Shown: piece by piece, positions 1 through 8,048 of the stretch
Position numbering within the stretch: position 1 is the first letter of the stretch
How the letters are laid out: every line of letters starts with the position of its first letter
DNA from: Oscillospiraceae bacterium
GTDB taxonomy: Bacteria; Bacillota; Clostridia; Oscillospirales; Oscillospiraceae
Assembly (NCBI GenBank): GCA_017398685.1
Contig: JAFQFH010000040.1
Location: 1 to 53,199 of the forward strand
Length of the DNA: 53,199 nt
Direction: 5' to 3'
Made by a program: the position numbers and the translations under genes
Notes under the pieces: generated by a model
The model's database searches: none
Seen by the model: the letters and a program-made list of their open reading frames with translations, nothing else
What the model was told of the DNA's origin: nothing

Positions 1-988
1 CAGGGTTCTTCATCAGCAGCGCTTCATCGCCGCAGCGGGAACACACATGCTGCTCATTATAGTCGTGGCCCAGAGCGGGAATTTCAACGGTTTCGCTGTA
101 TTCACAGCCTGCAATTGCGCAGCGGATAGTCTCCTCGCCGGCCTCTTCACAGGTGGCTTCCTTTGTGACAACATGCTCACCCTCGGTATGTGCACCAGTG
201 GCGGGGATGATTACGCTGTAAGTTTCGCCGCAGACAGTGCAGTTCACAGACTTGCTGCCCTCAGCAATACAGGTGACCTCGGTGATGACCGTTTCTCCAC
301 CAGGGGTATGACCGGTGGCGGGGATGACCACGGTGTAGGTCTCATCGCAGACGGTGCAGTTAACAGACTTGCTGCCCTCAGCAATACAGGTGGCTTTGGT
401 GATGACAGTCTCTTCCCCAGCGGTGTGGCCCAAAGGCTCGCCTTCGGTTGCGGTGCAGACTTTGCAGGTTTTGGGTGCGGTGCAGGTGGCAGGAGCATAA
501 TCATGTCCCAAAGGCTCACCCTCGGTGGCCTCGCAGCGGCCGCAGGTTTTGGGTGCGGTGCAGGTGGCATCGGCATAATCATGGCCCAAAGGCTCACCCT
601 CGGTAAGGTGGCAGATTGCACAGGTTTTAGGTGCGGTGCAGGTGGCTGCGCCGAAATTATGGACACCGGTAGCAGAGATTGCCTCAGTATAGCTGTCGCC
701 GCAGGCACAGGTGTAAGTAGTTGAACCGGCAGCAGCACAGGTGGGCTCAGTTGTGGCCGTGACCTGATGGCTATGCCCGGTTGCGGGTATCTCCGCGTTG
801 TACGTATTTCCACAAGCGGAGCAGGTGTATCTGGCTGAGCCTGCAACAGTGCAGCTAGGATACGCCAGAATGGTCTGTGCGTAGCTGTGTTCACAGACTT
901 CACCCTCCGCCAGCGCTCCCACAGGCAGCATCGACACAAGCATACAGACCAAAAGGGCCGATGCTAAAATCTTCTTCAATCTTTCCAT
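1..988 (-). CDS. Secreted Cys-rich repeat protein, partial (3' end beyond left edge)
   Basis: The frame is open from an ATG at 988 to the left edge (329 codons), so the C-terminus is missing. The RBS AAGGAGG lies 8 nt upstream of the ATG. Residues 1-28 look like a signal peptide (basic MERLKK, a hydrophobic core, then small residues). The rest is built of short repeats with paired cysteines. One family has a period of exactly 78 nt (26 aa; copies start near 431, 509 and 587) with the pattern CTAPKTC..C...EGEPLGHDYA. The other has a period of 117 nt (39 aa; near 251 and 368) with the pattern TC...GS....CTVC..TY...IPATGH. Repeats of this kind are common in secreted or surface proteins of gut Clostridia and suggest small Cys/His modules, possibly metal-binding. 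No catalytic domain is visible. Function unknown. Confidence 0.75.
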   Translation of the reverse strand, partial: MERLKKILASALLVCMLVSMLPVGALAEGEVCEHSYAQTILAYPSCTVAGSARYTCSACGNTYNAEIPATGHSHQVTATTEPTCAAAGSTTYTCACGDSYTEAISATGVHNFGAATCTAPKTCAICHLTEGEPLGHDYADATCTAPKTCGRCEATEGEPLGHDYAPATCTAPKTCKVCTATEGEPLGHTAGEETVITKATCIAEGSKSVNCTVCDETYTVVIPATGHTPGGETVITEVTCIAEGSKSVNCTVCGETYSVIIPATGAHTEGEHVVTKEATCEEAGEETIRCAIAGCEYSETVEIPALGHDYNEQHVCSRCGDEALLMKNP

Positions 989-1136
989 AGGAATTTCCTC
1001 CTTATCTGCGTTTTATCATTGTCAAAAACGTCGACAATAAGTCAATTTTGATGCTATCACAAAATGTGGGTGAAATTCCACCATATTTTATCTGCATTTT
1101 AATCTCATAAGTGTTTCAGAATGATTTATGTAAATG

Positions 1137-1164
1137 AAAAAGGCAGCCCTCTCGGACTGCCTTT
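1137..1164 (-). terminator. Terminator of infC-rpmI-rplT operon
   Basis: An 11-bp stem (AAAGGCAGTCC with GGGCTGCCTTT, one G-T pair) closes a GAGA loop. It lies just after the rplT stop and ends in a short T run on the minus strand. Confidence 0.8.
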
Positions 1165-1183
1165 GAAAGCTTGTGCTATTTAA

Positions 1184-1537
1184 TTACTTTGCGTTCTTTG
1201 CCAGCTCGCACAGTGCGGTGAAAGCGGCGGGATCGTGGATAGCGGTCTCAGAGAGCATCTTGCGGTTCATGTTGACACCGGCCAGCTTCAGACCGTGCAT
1301 GAAGGTGGAGTAGTTCATGCCGTTCATCTTGCAGCCTGCGCTGATACGGGTGATCCACAGCTTACGGAAGTCTCTCTTCTTCTGCTTGCGGCTGACATAT
1401 GCGTAACGGCCGGACTTCATGACCTGCTCGTTTGCCATCTTATAGTGACGGGACTTGTTGCCCCAGTAACCCTTTGCAAGACCAAGAACCTTATTTCTGT
1501 GCTTGCGGGTCATCATTGCGCCTTTAACTCTTGCCAT
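1184..1537 (-). CDS. rplT: 50S ribosomal protein L20
   Basis: 117 aa, the usual length for L20. The start [24 protein letters not shown] is recognisable (only its first residues matter: MARVKG), followed by the basic helical region binding 23S rRNA. L20 is an early assembly protein of the large subunit. In Bacillota it also represses its own operon by binding the infC leader, so it is the likely regulator of the leader at 2420-2580. Last gene of infC-rpmI-rplT; a terminator follows. Confidence 0.98.
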   Translation of the reverse strand: MARVKGAMMTRKHRNKVLGLAKGYWGNKSRHYKMANEQVMKSGRYAYVSRKQKKRDFRKLWITRISAGCKMNGMNYSTFMHGLKLAGVNMNRKMLSETAIHDPAAFTALCELAKNAK

Positions 1538-1567
1538 TTGATTATCCTCCTATATACAGTCTACCCT

Positions 1568-1765
1568 TTATTTGTAAGGGATCATTTTCTTGATGGTTGC
1601 CTCGTTGGTCACGTCCGCATAAGCTTCGGAACGCAGACGACGGCAGCGCTTGCTGTCCTTCTTGGTGAGGATATGGCTCTTGAATGCGTGTGCGCGCTTT
1701 ACCTTACCGGTCTTGGTGAGATTGAATCTCTTCTTGGCACCGCTGTGGGTCTTCAGTTTGGGCAT
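1568..1765 (-). CDS. rpmI: 50S ribosomal protein L35
   Basis: 65 aa, small and very basic, beginning [14 protein letters not shown] as in L35 generally. Structural protein of the large ribosomal subunit. It sits between infC and rplT with 30 nt to rplT, the standard order. Ordinary in every respect. Confidence 0.97.
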   Translation of the reverse strand: MPKLKTHSGAKKRFNLTKTGKVKRAHAFKSHILTKKDSKRCRRLRSEAYADVTNEATIKKMIPYK

Positions 1766-1828
1766 GATTTTTCTCCTTCCGTAAATGCATAATACATGGA
1801 TTTTGCTGTATTTTGCTTAATATACAAA

Positions 1829-2419
1829 TTATTCCTCAGCCTGCTCGGCCTCGGGTGCGGGGACGGGCTTGGGAGCCTTGGGCTTTGCCGGCTTCTTTGC
1901 CGGAGCAGTGGGCTTGGGGGAGAGGAAAATGGACATGCTGCGTCCCTCAAGCTTGGGGGCCTTATCCAGATTTGCAATTTCAGTGCACTTGGCTGCAAAA
2001 TCCTTCAAAAGCACCTCGCCGATTTCGGTATGCGCCATTTCACGGCCGCGGAAACGCACGGAAACCTTGACTCTGTCGCCATCGGCAAGGAACTTCTGGG
2101 CGTTTTTCAGCTTGGTGTTCAGATCGTTGGTGTCGATGCTGGGAGACATTCTTATCTCCTTGACTTCGATAACACGCTGATTTTTCTTGGCTTCCTTTTC
2201 CTTCTTGGCCTGCTCGAAACGGAACTTACCATAGTCCATAATACGGCAGACGGGAGGATTGGAGCCGGGAGCGATCTTGACAAGGTCAAGCTCTCTTTCG
2301 GTAGCGATTTTGAGCGCTTCCTCAGCGGACATTATACCCAGCTGGTTGCCCTCATCGTCTATAAGGCGCACTTCCTTGTCTATTATCTCTTCGTTGATTT
2401 GATGTGCAGCGTTTGCGAT
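1829..2419 (-). CDS. infC: Translation initiation factor IF-3, apparent ATC start
   Basis: 196 aa from the chosen start. It has the N-domain core HQINEEIIDKEVRLID...QLGIMS, the central YGKFRFEQAKKEKEAKK linker, and the C-domain with FRGREMAHTEIG. IF-3 binds the 30S subunit and checks start-codon pairing. The start was chosen because a GGAGG (2428-2432) sits 8 nt before an in-frame ATC at 2419-2417, which puts the mature sequence at IANAAHQINEEI. The only upstream in-frame ATG (2446) has no RBS and would place GGAGG inside the coding region. Non-AUG starts are known for infC, where IF-3 discriminates against its own start codon (autoregulation). The C-terminus carries an Ala/Pro/Lys-rich tail (about the last 30 residues). 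Confidence 0.95.
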   Translation of the reverse strand: MANAAHQINEEIIDKEVRLIDDEGNQLGIMSAEEALKIATERELDLVKIAPGSNPPVCRIMDYGKFRFEQAKKEKEAKKNQRVIEVKEIRMSPSIDTNDLNTKLKNAQKFLADGDRVKVSVRFRGREMAHTEIGEVLLKDFAAKCTEIANLDKAPKLEGRSMSIFLSPKPTAPAKKPAKPKAPKPVPAPEAEQAEE

Positions 2420-2580
2420 CTCAAACACCTCCGGTTCAGAGCACATAATTAAAGCGCGGACGCACAGCATCCGCGCATAAAAACAGCGTTATCCCATAAA
2501 GGGGCTTGCTTTTATTGACCTCGACTGGCCTGTGCCGCCGGGTGAGGCTGGTGGATGCCATACCTTCTTTGTTTTAAGCT
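2420..2580 (-). promoter_or_regulatory. infC leader, L20-leader-like
   Basis: About 160 nt of untranslated leader separate the promoter from the infC start. It contains a hairpin with stem GCGCGGA/TCCGCGC at 2453-2475 followed by a short T run, and further G+C-rich arms (near 2500-2560) that can pair. Position and content match the leader through which L20 represses infC-rpmI-rplT in Bacillota (Rfam L20_leader). I could not align it to the family model, so the class is inferred from position. Confidence 0.55.
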
Positions 2581-2585
2581 TGGCT

Positions 2586-2614
2586 AGTATAACGCGAAAA
2601 GTACCTCTTGTCAA
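2586..2614 (-). promoter_or_regulatory. Sigma-A promoter of infC operon
   Basis: On the minus strand TTGACA (2614-2609), a 17-nt spacer and TATACT (2591-2586). One mismatch in total to consensus, fitting a highly expressed translation operon. Confidence 0.88.
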
Positions 2615-2671
2615 GAGATTTTCACAAGTTTTCTCTATAATTTATGCAGTCTTTCCCACTTTTATTACCTG

Positions 2672-4402
2672 TCACGAATGTGAGGCGAGATAGGCGTAAT
2701 ATGCCTCAGTATCGCCGGTGATGCCTGGCAGAGTGCCGTGGAACACATAGCAGAGTATGGCAAGGGCCAAAAGCAAAAGAGCCGCATTTCCTATAAGCGT
2801 CTTTTTCTCTATGTGGATGCCGCCGTTTCTCAGGGCAGCAGGCAGCGCAGCCAGACATTCCGCCGCTTTTGAATAGCCCATGACCGTATATGGCAAAAGC
2901 AGCACATAGTAGGGCAGGGCATACTGGCCCTTGACCTCCCACACCAGATGGAAGAGGAAGCCGCCAACCACAACCATGGCCAGAATAAGCCGGTAATGGT
3001 TTTCGCCCTGCGCTGAGCACAAAAGAGAATATAGCAGACAGCCCACAAGCATAAGAAAGCTCAGATGGTTCATATACAAAGTGACCTTGTGATTTCCCAT
3101 GGGACTTAAAATCCCCTGGGGCCACGAATTGTCCACCGACATCACCCCGTGTCTGTAGGCGTCCTGATAATGATTGATGGACACCCACACCGACTGGAAG
3201 GTCGGCTCATTCCACTGAGAGGCCGTTTTCCTCACGAAGAAGTTTCTGGCATAGTCCAGATCGGACAGCAGCTCACCTATTCTGTACTTAATGTCGGATT
3301 TGACCCATTTTATCTGCTCATGCACATCATATGAGCTTTCCGCGAAGGTATTTTCATTGTACTGATTATACCAGCCGGGGCGCTCACCGTCCTGCAGTCC
3401 CATAGCCACCCAGCTGAGTGTGGCACAGCCCTGTGGAACAGGCTTGCCGCTGATATTCTCAAGGGCCGCCACCGGGACTCTGGCCTGCACCACATAAAAT
3501 ACCGCCATGAACAGCACAATCATAAGCTTTTTTATGCCCTTTTTGCCAAAGGCCTCCAGCAGCGCATATATGAGCATTGCCGCCATGAAAATAAGATAGT
3601 TCATCTTGACCATAACAGCCAAAGCTATGCACAAGGCTGATAATATCCCGTGGCGGAGCCTGCCGTCCCTGAAATACTGTATTTCAAGTCTGATGGCTGC
3701 AAGAGAGAGCCAGAGTCCGGGGATGGTGCCGTATATAAAGCTGGAGTACAAGGCAAGAGGGACAAAGGCCGCGCCCAGAACTATTACTGCAAGCTGCTTT
3801 GCCCGGCTCATGCCAAGCAGTGCACCAAAGCATGTGAGCTCATTGAGTATAAGCACTGTCAGTCCTGCCATCAAAAGCTGATAGGCTGCATAGTTCAAAG
3901 GGCCAAAGAGCTTATCCAGAAGATATATGACCATCGTCCAGCCTATCTGGTTATTGTAAATGTAAAGATAGGAGTAGGGGCCTGTATTGGAAAAGTCACC
4001 CTGAGCGATGCTTCTGGCCGCCATCATGGTGAAGCGCTGATCGGCATTGGCAGGCACCTGCGTGCATACCACCCACAGGCTTACAAGAAACCATATCGCC
4101 AGCAGCAGCCGCCTTTTCAGCTTTGTAAAAAGGGCAGCGTCGGAGTTTATCCTGCCGATAAAGGCGACACTGGGTCTGAACTTCACGCATAAGAATATAA
4201 GCGCTGCCAGCAAAAAAGCACATTCAAGCAGCTTCAGCCAGGGAGAGTCCGGCAGAAAGTAGCTCACTTCATACTTATCTATAAAGCAGGTGCTGAACGC
4301 GGACATGAAAAACAGCGCCGCCGAAACAAGGAAAAAGAAAAAGCCTGTCACGCCGTCACATATGCGCAGTATCCATGAAGAAAAAATATCCTTTTTTTCC
4401 AT
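2672..4402 (-). CDS. Polytopic GT-C-like glycosyltransferase, paralog 2
   Basis: 576 aa with about 10-12 predicted membrane helices. The first large external loop holds an acidic segment (NADQRFTMMAARSIAQGDFS) placed like the catalytic Asp loop of GT-C fold enzymes (PMT/ArnT/PIG-V types), which transfer sugars from polyprenyl-phosphate donors on the outer face of the membrane. It is a clear paralog of the next gene upstream: shared blocks are YFLPDSPW near the N-terminus, FFVRKTASQWNEP in the large loop, LPYTVMGYSKAAE and YVFHGTL near the C-terminus. Its ATG overlaps the upstream stop by one base (TAATG), so the two are translationally coupled. Substrate unknown. Assignment to GT-C rests on topology and loop position, not on a full motif. 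Confidence 0.65.
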   Translation of the reverse strand: MEKKDIFSSWILRICDGVTGFFFFLVSAALFFMSAFSTCFIDKYEVSYFLPDSPWLKLLECAFLLAALIFLCVKFRPSVAFIGRINSDAALFTKLKRRLLLAIWFLVSLWVVCTQVPANADQRFTMMAARSIAQGDFSNTGPYSYLYIYNNQIGWTMVIYLLDKLFGPLNYAAYQLLMAGLTVLILNELTCFGALLGMSRAKQLAVIVLGAAFVPLALYSSFIYGTIPGLWLSLAAIRLEIQYFRDGRLRHGILSALCIALAVMVKMNYLIFMAAMLIYALLEAFGKKGIKKLMIVLFMAVFYVVQARVPVAALENISGKPVPQGCATLSWVAMGLQDGERPGWYNQYNENTFAESSYDVHEQIKWVKSDIKYRIGELLSDLDYARNFFVRKTASQWNEPTFQSVWVSINHYQDAYRHGVMSVDNSWPQGILSPMGNHKVTLYMNHLSFLMLVGCLLYSLLCSAQGENHYRLILAMVVVGGFLFHLVWEVKGQYALPYYVLLLPYTVMGYSKAAECLAALPAALRNGGIHIEKKTLIGNAALLLLALAILCYVFHGTLPGITGDTEAYYAYLASHS

Positions 4403-6105
4403 TATGCCAGTCTCCTCAGATACTCTGCAGTATCTCCGGTCAGGCTTTCCAGTGTGCCGTGGAACACATACCAGAGGATAGCGGCAGCGGCAAAAAGCAG
4501 CACAAGCTTTACAGCAAGAGCCTTTTTGTCAATAACAACGCTTCCTCCGTGCAAGTGAGGGAGTGCGGCAAGGCTCTTCGCCGCCTTTGAATAGCCCATG
4601 ACCGTATATGGCAAAAGCAGCATGAAATAGGGCAGAGTGTACTGGCCCTTGGCCTCCCACACCATGTGGAACGCAAAGCCGCCTATGACTATCATGGCAA
4701 GCATCAGCCAGTCATGATAATGCTCATCCTCAGAGCACAGCAGAAGATACAGCATGGCTCCGGCCACGATGATAAAGTTCAGGTAGTTAAGATACAGGCT
4801 CAGCCTGTAATTTCCCTGTTCGCTAATGAGAATCTTCGGCCATTCAAGGCCGCTGCCCAGTTCCTTGCCCTGAGATATCACAACACTTTCAAAGCTGGGC
4901 TCATTCCACTGGGAGGCGGTTTTCCTTACGAAAAAGTCCCTTGCATAGTCGGTATCATGAAGAAAAACAGAGATACGTTCCTTAAGGTCGGACTTGACCC
5001 ATATTTCCTGACGCTGAGTGTCAAACTCACTGCCGATGAGGGTGTCGAGGGTATAGCCATTATACCAGCCGGGGTTATCCCCCTCCTGAAGCCCCATGGT
5101 GACCCATGCCCATTTGGACACGCCCTCGGGTATGCCCGCGCCGCGCATCTGGGCAAAGATGCCAATGGGTATCTTCGCCTGAGCCAGATAGAAAACAGCG
5201 ACAAACACAAGCAACAGGGCTTTTTTCCCTTTTTTGCTGCGTATTATCTCAACAATGGCATAGATGAGCATACCTATCATGAATATCTGATAGTTGGATT
5301 TCAGAAGCACCGCAAAGGCGGCAGACAGCGCTGAGAGCAGAGCGTGGTACCATTTTCCCCCTGCAAAATACTTGATTTCCAGTCTTATTCCAATAAGGGC
5401 AAAAAGCAGGCCGGGAATGGTGCCATAGATGAAAGGCACATAGAGAGCAAGCGGGGTGAAAAGAATGCACAGCAGCAAAAGACCCAGCTGCTCCATGCGG
5501 CTCATCTGAAGCTGAGCCCCAAGCTCTGAGAGGCTTTTGAATATAAGGGGTATCAGCGCGGCATTTATAAGGTGATAGGCCGTGTAGTTATATTCGCCCA
5601 GCACTCTGTTCAGAAGGAATTCCACCATGGCAAGGCCAATCTGATGATTATAGTCGTAAAGGTAGTTTACGGGGCTTAATGGGGAAAAGTCCCTTTGAGC
5701 CAGACCATAGGCCGCGTCCAGTACGGTTATCTGATCGCCGCCGGAGGGCAGACGTGTACAGAGAGCCCAGAGGCTAAGCGCAATCCAGACCGCACACAAA
5801 AGCGTGTTTCTTATTTTTTTGAAAAACTGTCCGTCACTTTCCACACGGGCGCAAAAAGCGCTCAGGCGGCCCCCGGCGCATTTTTCAGCCGCCACGGCCA
5901 CAGCCACAGCCGCCGCAAATACGGCAAGGTTCGCCCACGGACTGTCCGGCAGGAAATACACCTTCTCGCCTGCACTCACAAAGCTGGTGCTGACTGCCGC
6001 CATATACAAAAATGCCGCCAGAACAAGGAAAAATATGTACCCTATCACCGCGGTGTAAAGAGCCGGAACAAGGCGCGGAAGGATTTCGGATTTTCTTTTC
6101 TCCAT
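4402..6105 (-). CDS. Polytopic GT-C-like glycosyltransferase, paralog 1
   Basis: 567 aa, multiple membrane helices and the same plan as its downstream paralog: GGDQITVLDAAYGLAQRDFS in the first external loop, FFVRKTASQWNEP in the long loop and LPYTVMGYSKAAK near the C-terminus. The ATG at 6105 was preferred over 6111 because GAGG lies 7 nt before it, but only 1 nt before the other. It follows deoC by 53 nt, with a hairpin terminator between, so the pair may be read by partial readthrough or an unseen promoter. Likely role: adding a sugar to a cell-envelope polymer or glycolipid; donor and acceptor cannot be read from the sequence. Confidence 0.65.
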   Translation of the reverse strand: MEKRKSEILPRLVPALYTAVIGYIFFLVLAAFLYMAAVSTSFVSAGEKVYFLPDSPWANLAVFAAAVAVAVAAEKCAGGRLSAFCARVESDGQFFKKIRNTLLCAVWIALSLWALCTRLPSGGDQITVLDAAYGLAQRDFSPLSPVNYLYDYNHQIGLAMVEFLLNRVLGEYNYTAYHLINAALIPLIFKSLSELGAQLQMSRMEQLGLLLLCILFTPLALYVPFIYGTIPGLLFALIGIRLEIKYFAGGKWYHALLSALSAAFAVLLKSNYQIFMIGMLIYAIVEIIRSKKGKKALLLVFVAVFYLAQAKIPIGIFAQMRGAGIPEGVSKWAWVTMGLQEGDNPGWYNGYTLDTLIGSEFDTQRQEIWVKSDLKERISVFLHDTDYARDFFVRKTASQWNEPSFESVVISQGKELGSGLEWPKILISEQGNYRLSLYLNYLNFIIVAGAMLYLLLCSEDEHYHDWLMLAMIVIGGFAFHMVWEAKGQYTLPYFMLLLPYTVMGYSKAAKSLAALPHLHGGSVVIDKKALAVKLVLLFAAAAILWYVFHGTLESLTGDTAEYLRRLA

Positions 6106-6117
6106 TTGCATACCTCA

Positions 6118-6146
6118 GAAAAAGGCCCCGCAAGCGGAGCCTTTTT
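6118..6146 (-). terminator. Hairpin terminator after deoC
   Basis: On the minus strand an arm AAAAAGGCTCCGC pairs with GCGGGGCCTTTTT around a tiny loop, and the stem ends in T residues. It lies between deoC and the glycosyltransferase pair. Confidence 0.75.
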
Positions 6147-6158
6147 GAAAAGATTTTA

Positions 6159-6842
6159 TCAATATGCCTCGTTGGGGGCGTCAGCTGCGTTTTCCAGCTC
6201 CATTGCGCACTTTACGATGCGGCTGGTGCCAAGACGCTCAGCGCCCAGAGATATAAACTCCTCAGCATCCTTAATGCTGGAAATGCCGCCTGCGGCCTTG
6301 ACCTTTACGTGGGCAGGGCTGTTTTCACGCATGAGCTTCACATCAGCAGCGGTAGCGCCGCCCTTGGAAAAGCCGGTGGAGGTCTTTATATACTCAGCAC
6401 CGCTTTCGCCGACTATTGCACAGAGGCGAAGCTTTTCTTCCTCAGTGAGAAGGCAGGTCTCGATGATGACCTTGAGAAGGCTTTCAGGGCAGGCCTCGCG
6501 GACAGCCTTGATGTCCTTCGCTACAGCGTCCCAGCAGCCGTCCTTGACCATGGATACGTTTATGACCATGTCGATCTCATCAGCGCCGTTTTTCACAGCG
6601 TCGGCGGCCTCAAAGGCCTTGGCAGCGCTTGTCATATAGCCGTTGGGGAAGCCGATGACGGTGCATATTTTCAGTTTGTCGCCCACATAGCGCTTTGCAC
6701 CTGCCACATGGCAGGGGGGAATGCAAACGCTGGCGCAGTTATATTTAATGCCCTGGTCGCAGAGCTTTCTTATCTCCTCGGCAGTGCAGTCCACACGCAG
6801 AAGAGTATGGTCGCAAGTTGCAAGAATATCCTTTATATCCAT
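6159..6842 (-). CDS. deoC: Deoxyribose-phosphate aldolase
   Basis: 227 aa, the usual length for the short bacterial DeoC. It cleaves 2-deoxyribose-5-phosphate to glyceraldehyde-3-phosphate and acetaldehyde in deoxynucleoside catabolism (cytosol). The active-site segments are visible: the LLKVIIETCLL strand with its Lys, and VKAAGGI near residue 185, whose Lys forms the Schiff base with substrate. Start MDIKDILATCDHTLL has AAAGGAG upstream. No other deo genes are next to it; its own promoter and a downstream terminator suggest a single-gene unit with possible readthrough. Confidence 0.95.
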   Translation of the reverse strand: MDIKDILATCDHTLLRVDCTAEEIRKLCDQGIKYNCASVCIPPCHVAGAKRYVGDKLKICTVIGFPNGYMTSAAKAFEAADAVKNGADEIDMVINVSMVKDGCWDAVAKDIKAVREACPESLLKVIIETCLLTEEEKLRLCAIVGESGAEYIKTSTGFSKGGATAADVKLMRENSPAHVKVKAAGGISSIKDAEEFISLGAERLGTSRIVKCAMELENAADAPNEAY

Positions 6843-6871
6843 GATAATACTCCTTTTTTCAGTCTGGTATT

Positions 6872-6900
6872 ATTATAGCAAAGCAAGCCGTCATATTCAA
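6872..6900 (-). promoter_or_regulatory. Promoter of deoC
   Basis: On the minus strand TTGAAT (6900-6895), 17 nt, TATAAT (6877-6872), 30 nt upstream of the deoC start. Confidence 0.75.
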
Positions 6901-6950
6901 GCCGTTGGCGCAATAGATTTAAATATCTTTACGAAAAGGACGGCTTTGAT

Positions 6951-7562
6951 ATGGACATGATTTCTTCCAACAACCACACACGGCTGTGCGGCGTTATGGC
7001 CGCCGCCCCTGTATATTCCCACTCCAGCAGAGGTCAGCAGTTTTTTACTTTCCCCCTTGAGGTGCAAAGGCTCTCCGGGAACATCGACACCGTCAATATC
7101 ATCGTAAGGCCGGAACAGCTGGACGCACTCGAAATTGAGGAGAGCAGCAAGCTTTGTGTTTCAGGACAGCTTCGCACCTTCAACAACAAAAACGGTGAGG
7201 GGGCAAAGCTTGTAATAAGCGTTTTTGCAAGAGAGATATGGCTGGGAGAAGAGGAGGACTGCAACCATGTGAGTCTGGCGGGGACGCTGTGTAAAGCGCC
7301 CACTTTGCGCTGCACACCTATGGGGCGGGATATCTGCGATCTGATGCTGGCTGTCAACCGCCACTACGGGCGCTCGGACTATCTGCCCTGTATCTGCTGG
7401 GGCACCAAGGCCAGAGAGGCCGCCATGTGGGATGTGGGCACACAGCTGAAGCTTGAAGGGCGTATACAAAGCCGAAACTACATAAAGCTGACCGAGGACG
7501 GCCCGGTTGAAAAGACTGCCTATGAGGTTTCCGTAACAGAGCTGAGCGAGACTGTATTATAA
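6951..7562 (+). CDS. Tandem OB-fold single-stranded DNA-binding-like protein
   Basis: 203 aa. Two SSB/PriB-like OB domains can be seen: residues about 8-95 (LCGVMAAAPVYSHSSRGQQFFTFPLEVQR... VSGQL) and about 103-200 (VSLAGTLCKAPTLRCTPMGRDICDLMLAVNRHYGRSDYLPCICWG... LEGRIQSRNY). The second half has the characteristic SSB pattern of a PxxRxTPxG turn followed by a strand and CxxWG. It lacks the acidic C-terminal tail of the housekeeping SSB, so it is probably an auxiliary ssDNA-binding protein and not the replication SSB. It is transcribed alone, divergent from deoC, and ends at a strong hairpin. Start choice: 6951, with AAAGGA upstream; 6957 is possible. Confidence 0.75.
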   Translation: MDMISSNNHTRLCGVMAAAPVYSHSSRGQQFFTFPLEVQRLSGNIDTVNIIVRPEQLDALEIEESSKLCVSGQLRTFNNKNGEGAKLVISVFAREIWLGEEEDCNHVSLAGTLCKAPTLRCTPMGRDICDLMLAVNRHYGRSDYLPCICWGTKAREAAMWDVGTQLKLEGRIQSRNYIKLTEDGPVEKTAYEVSVTELSETVL

Positions 7563-7567
7563 TTTTT

Positions 7568-7597
7568 AAAGCAGCTGTCTGAAAGGCAGCTGCTTTT
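7568..7597. terminator. Bidirectional terminator between OB-fold gene and DUF523 gene
   Basis: AAAGCAGCTGTC pairs with GGCAGCTGCTTT around TGAAA, with T-rich flanks on both strands. It separates convergent genes. Confidence 0.85.
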
Positions 7598-7602
7598 AAT
7601 GC

Positions 7603-8040
7603 TTATATAAGCTTATTCACTTGGTCTTCCGTATAAACTACGGTGCCGAGTTTTTTCAGTTTCTCCGCACTGAGGCCGTCGCCTGCCGTGAGTACGCCGG
7701 AAAATGTGCCGTCGTAGATGCTGCCAACGCCGCAGGAGGGGCTGTTGGCTTTTAAAAGAGCAGCCTTGCAGGCATATTTTTCGTATAGCACACAGGCTGT
7801 GTCCGCGCCCTTTTCAAACTGGGCGGTCACATCCTTGCCCTTGCTGCTGACCACTTTCCCATCTTTTCTTTCACTGGGGTCACGGGGCGTGGGCAGGCCT
7901 CCCGCGCTTTCCGGACAGACCGGGATGAGCCGGTATTTTTCACGGAGGGTCTTGACCGTTTCGGCAGGCATAAGATTACTGCCGCCGCAGTATTTGCACT
8001 CATAGCCTAAAAGGCAGGCGCTGACAAGAAGATTATCCAT
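7603..8040 (-). CDS. DUF523 family protein
   Basis: 145 aa covering a whole DUF523 domain: NLLVSACLLGYECKYCGGSN at the N-terminus, VCPESAGGLPTPRDPSERKDGKV in the middle, and ALLKANSPSCGVGSIYDGTFSG near residue 100. The conserved cysteines (ACL, KYC, VCPE, SCG) suggest a metal or Fe-S role; the biochemical function of the family is not established. ATG at 8040 was preferred over a GTG at 8052 because GAGG lies 6 nt before it. It starts 8 nt after the rhomboid stop, last gene of the clpE group. Confidence 0.88.
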   Translation of the reverse strand: MDNLLVSACLLGYECKYCGGSNLMPAETVKTLREKYRLIPVCPESAGGLPTPRDPSERKDGKVVSSKGKDVTAQFEKGADTACVLYEKYACKAALLKANSPSCGVGSIYDGTFSGVLTAGDGLSAEKLKKLGTVVYTEDQVNKLI

Positions 8041-8048
8041 ACCTTGCC

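Noticed and set aside
247-610. Regular repeats considered as a CRISPR array
   Set aside because: The repeats are adjacent, coding and in phase (78 and 117 nt), with no unique spacers and no cas genes.
47-724. Long plus-strand open frame of 225 codons opposite the repeat protein
   Set aside because: It is the exact antisense register of the Cys-rich repeat gene; the minus frame has a signal peptide, RBS and periodic protein repeats, the plus frame has none of these.
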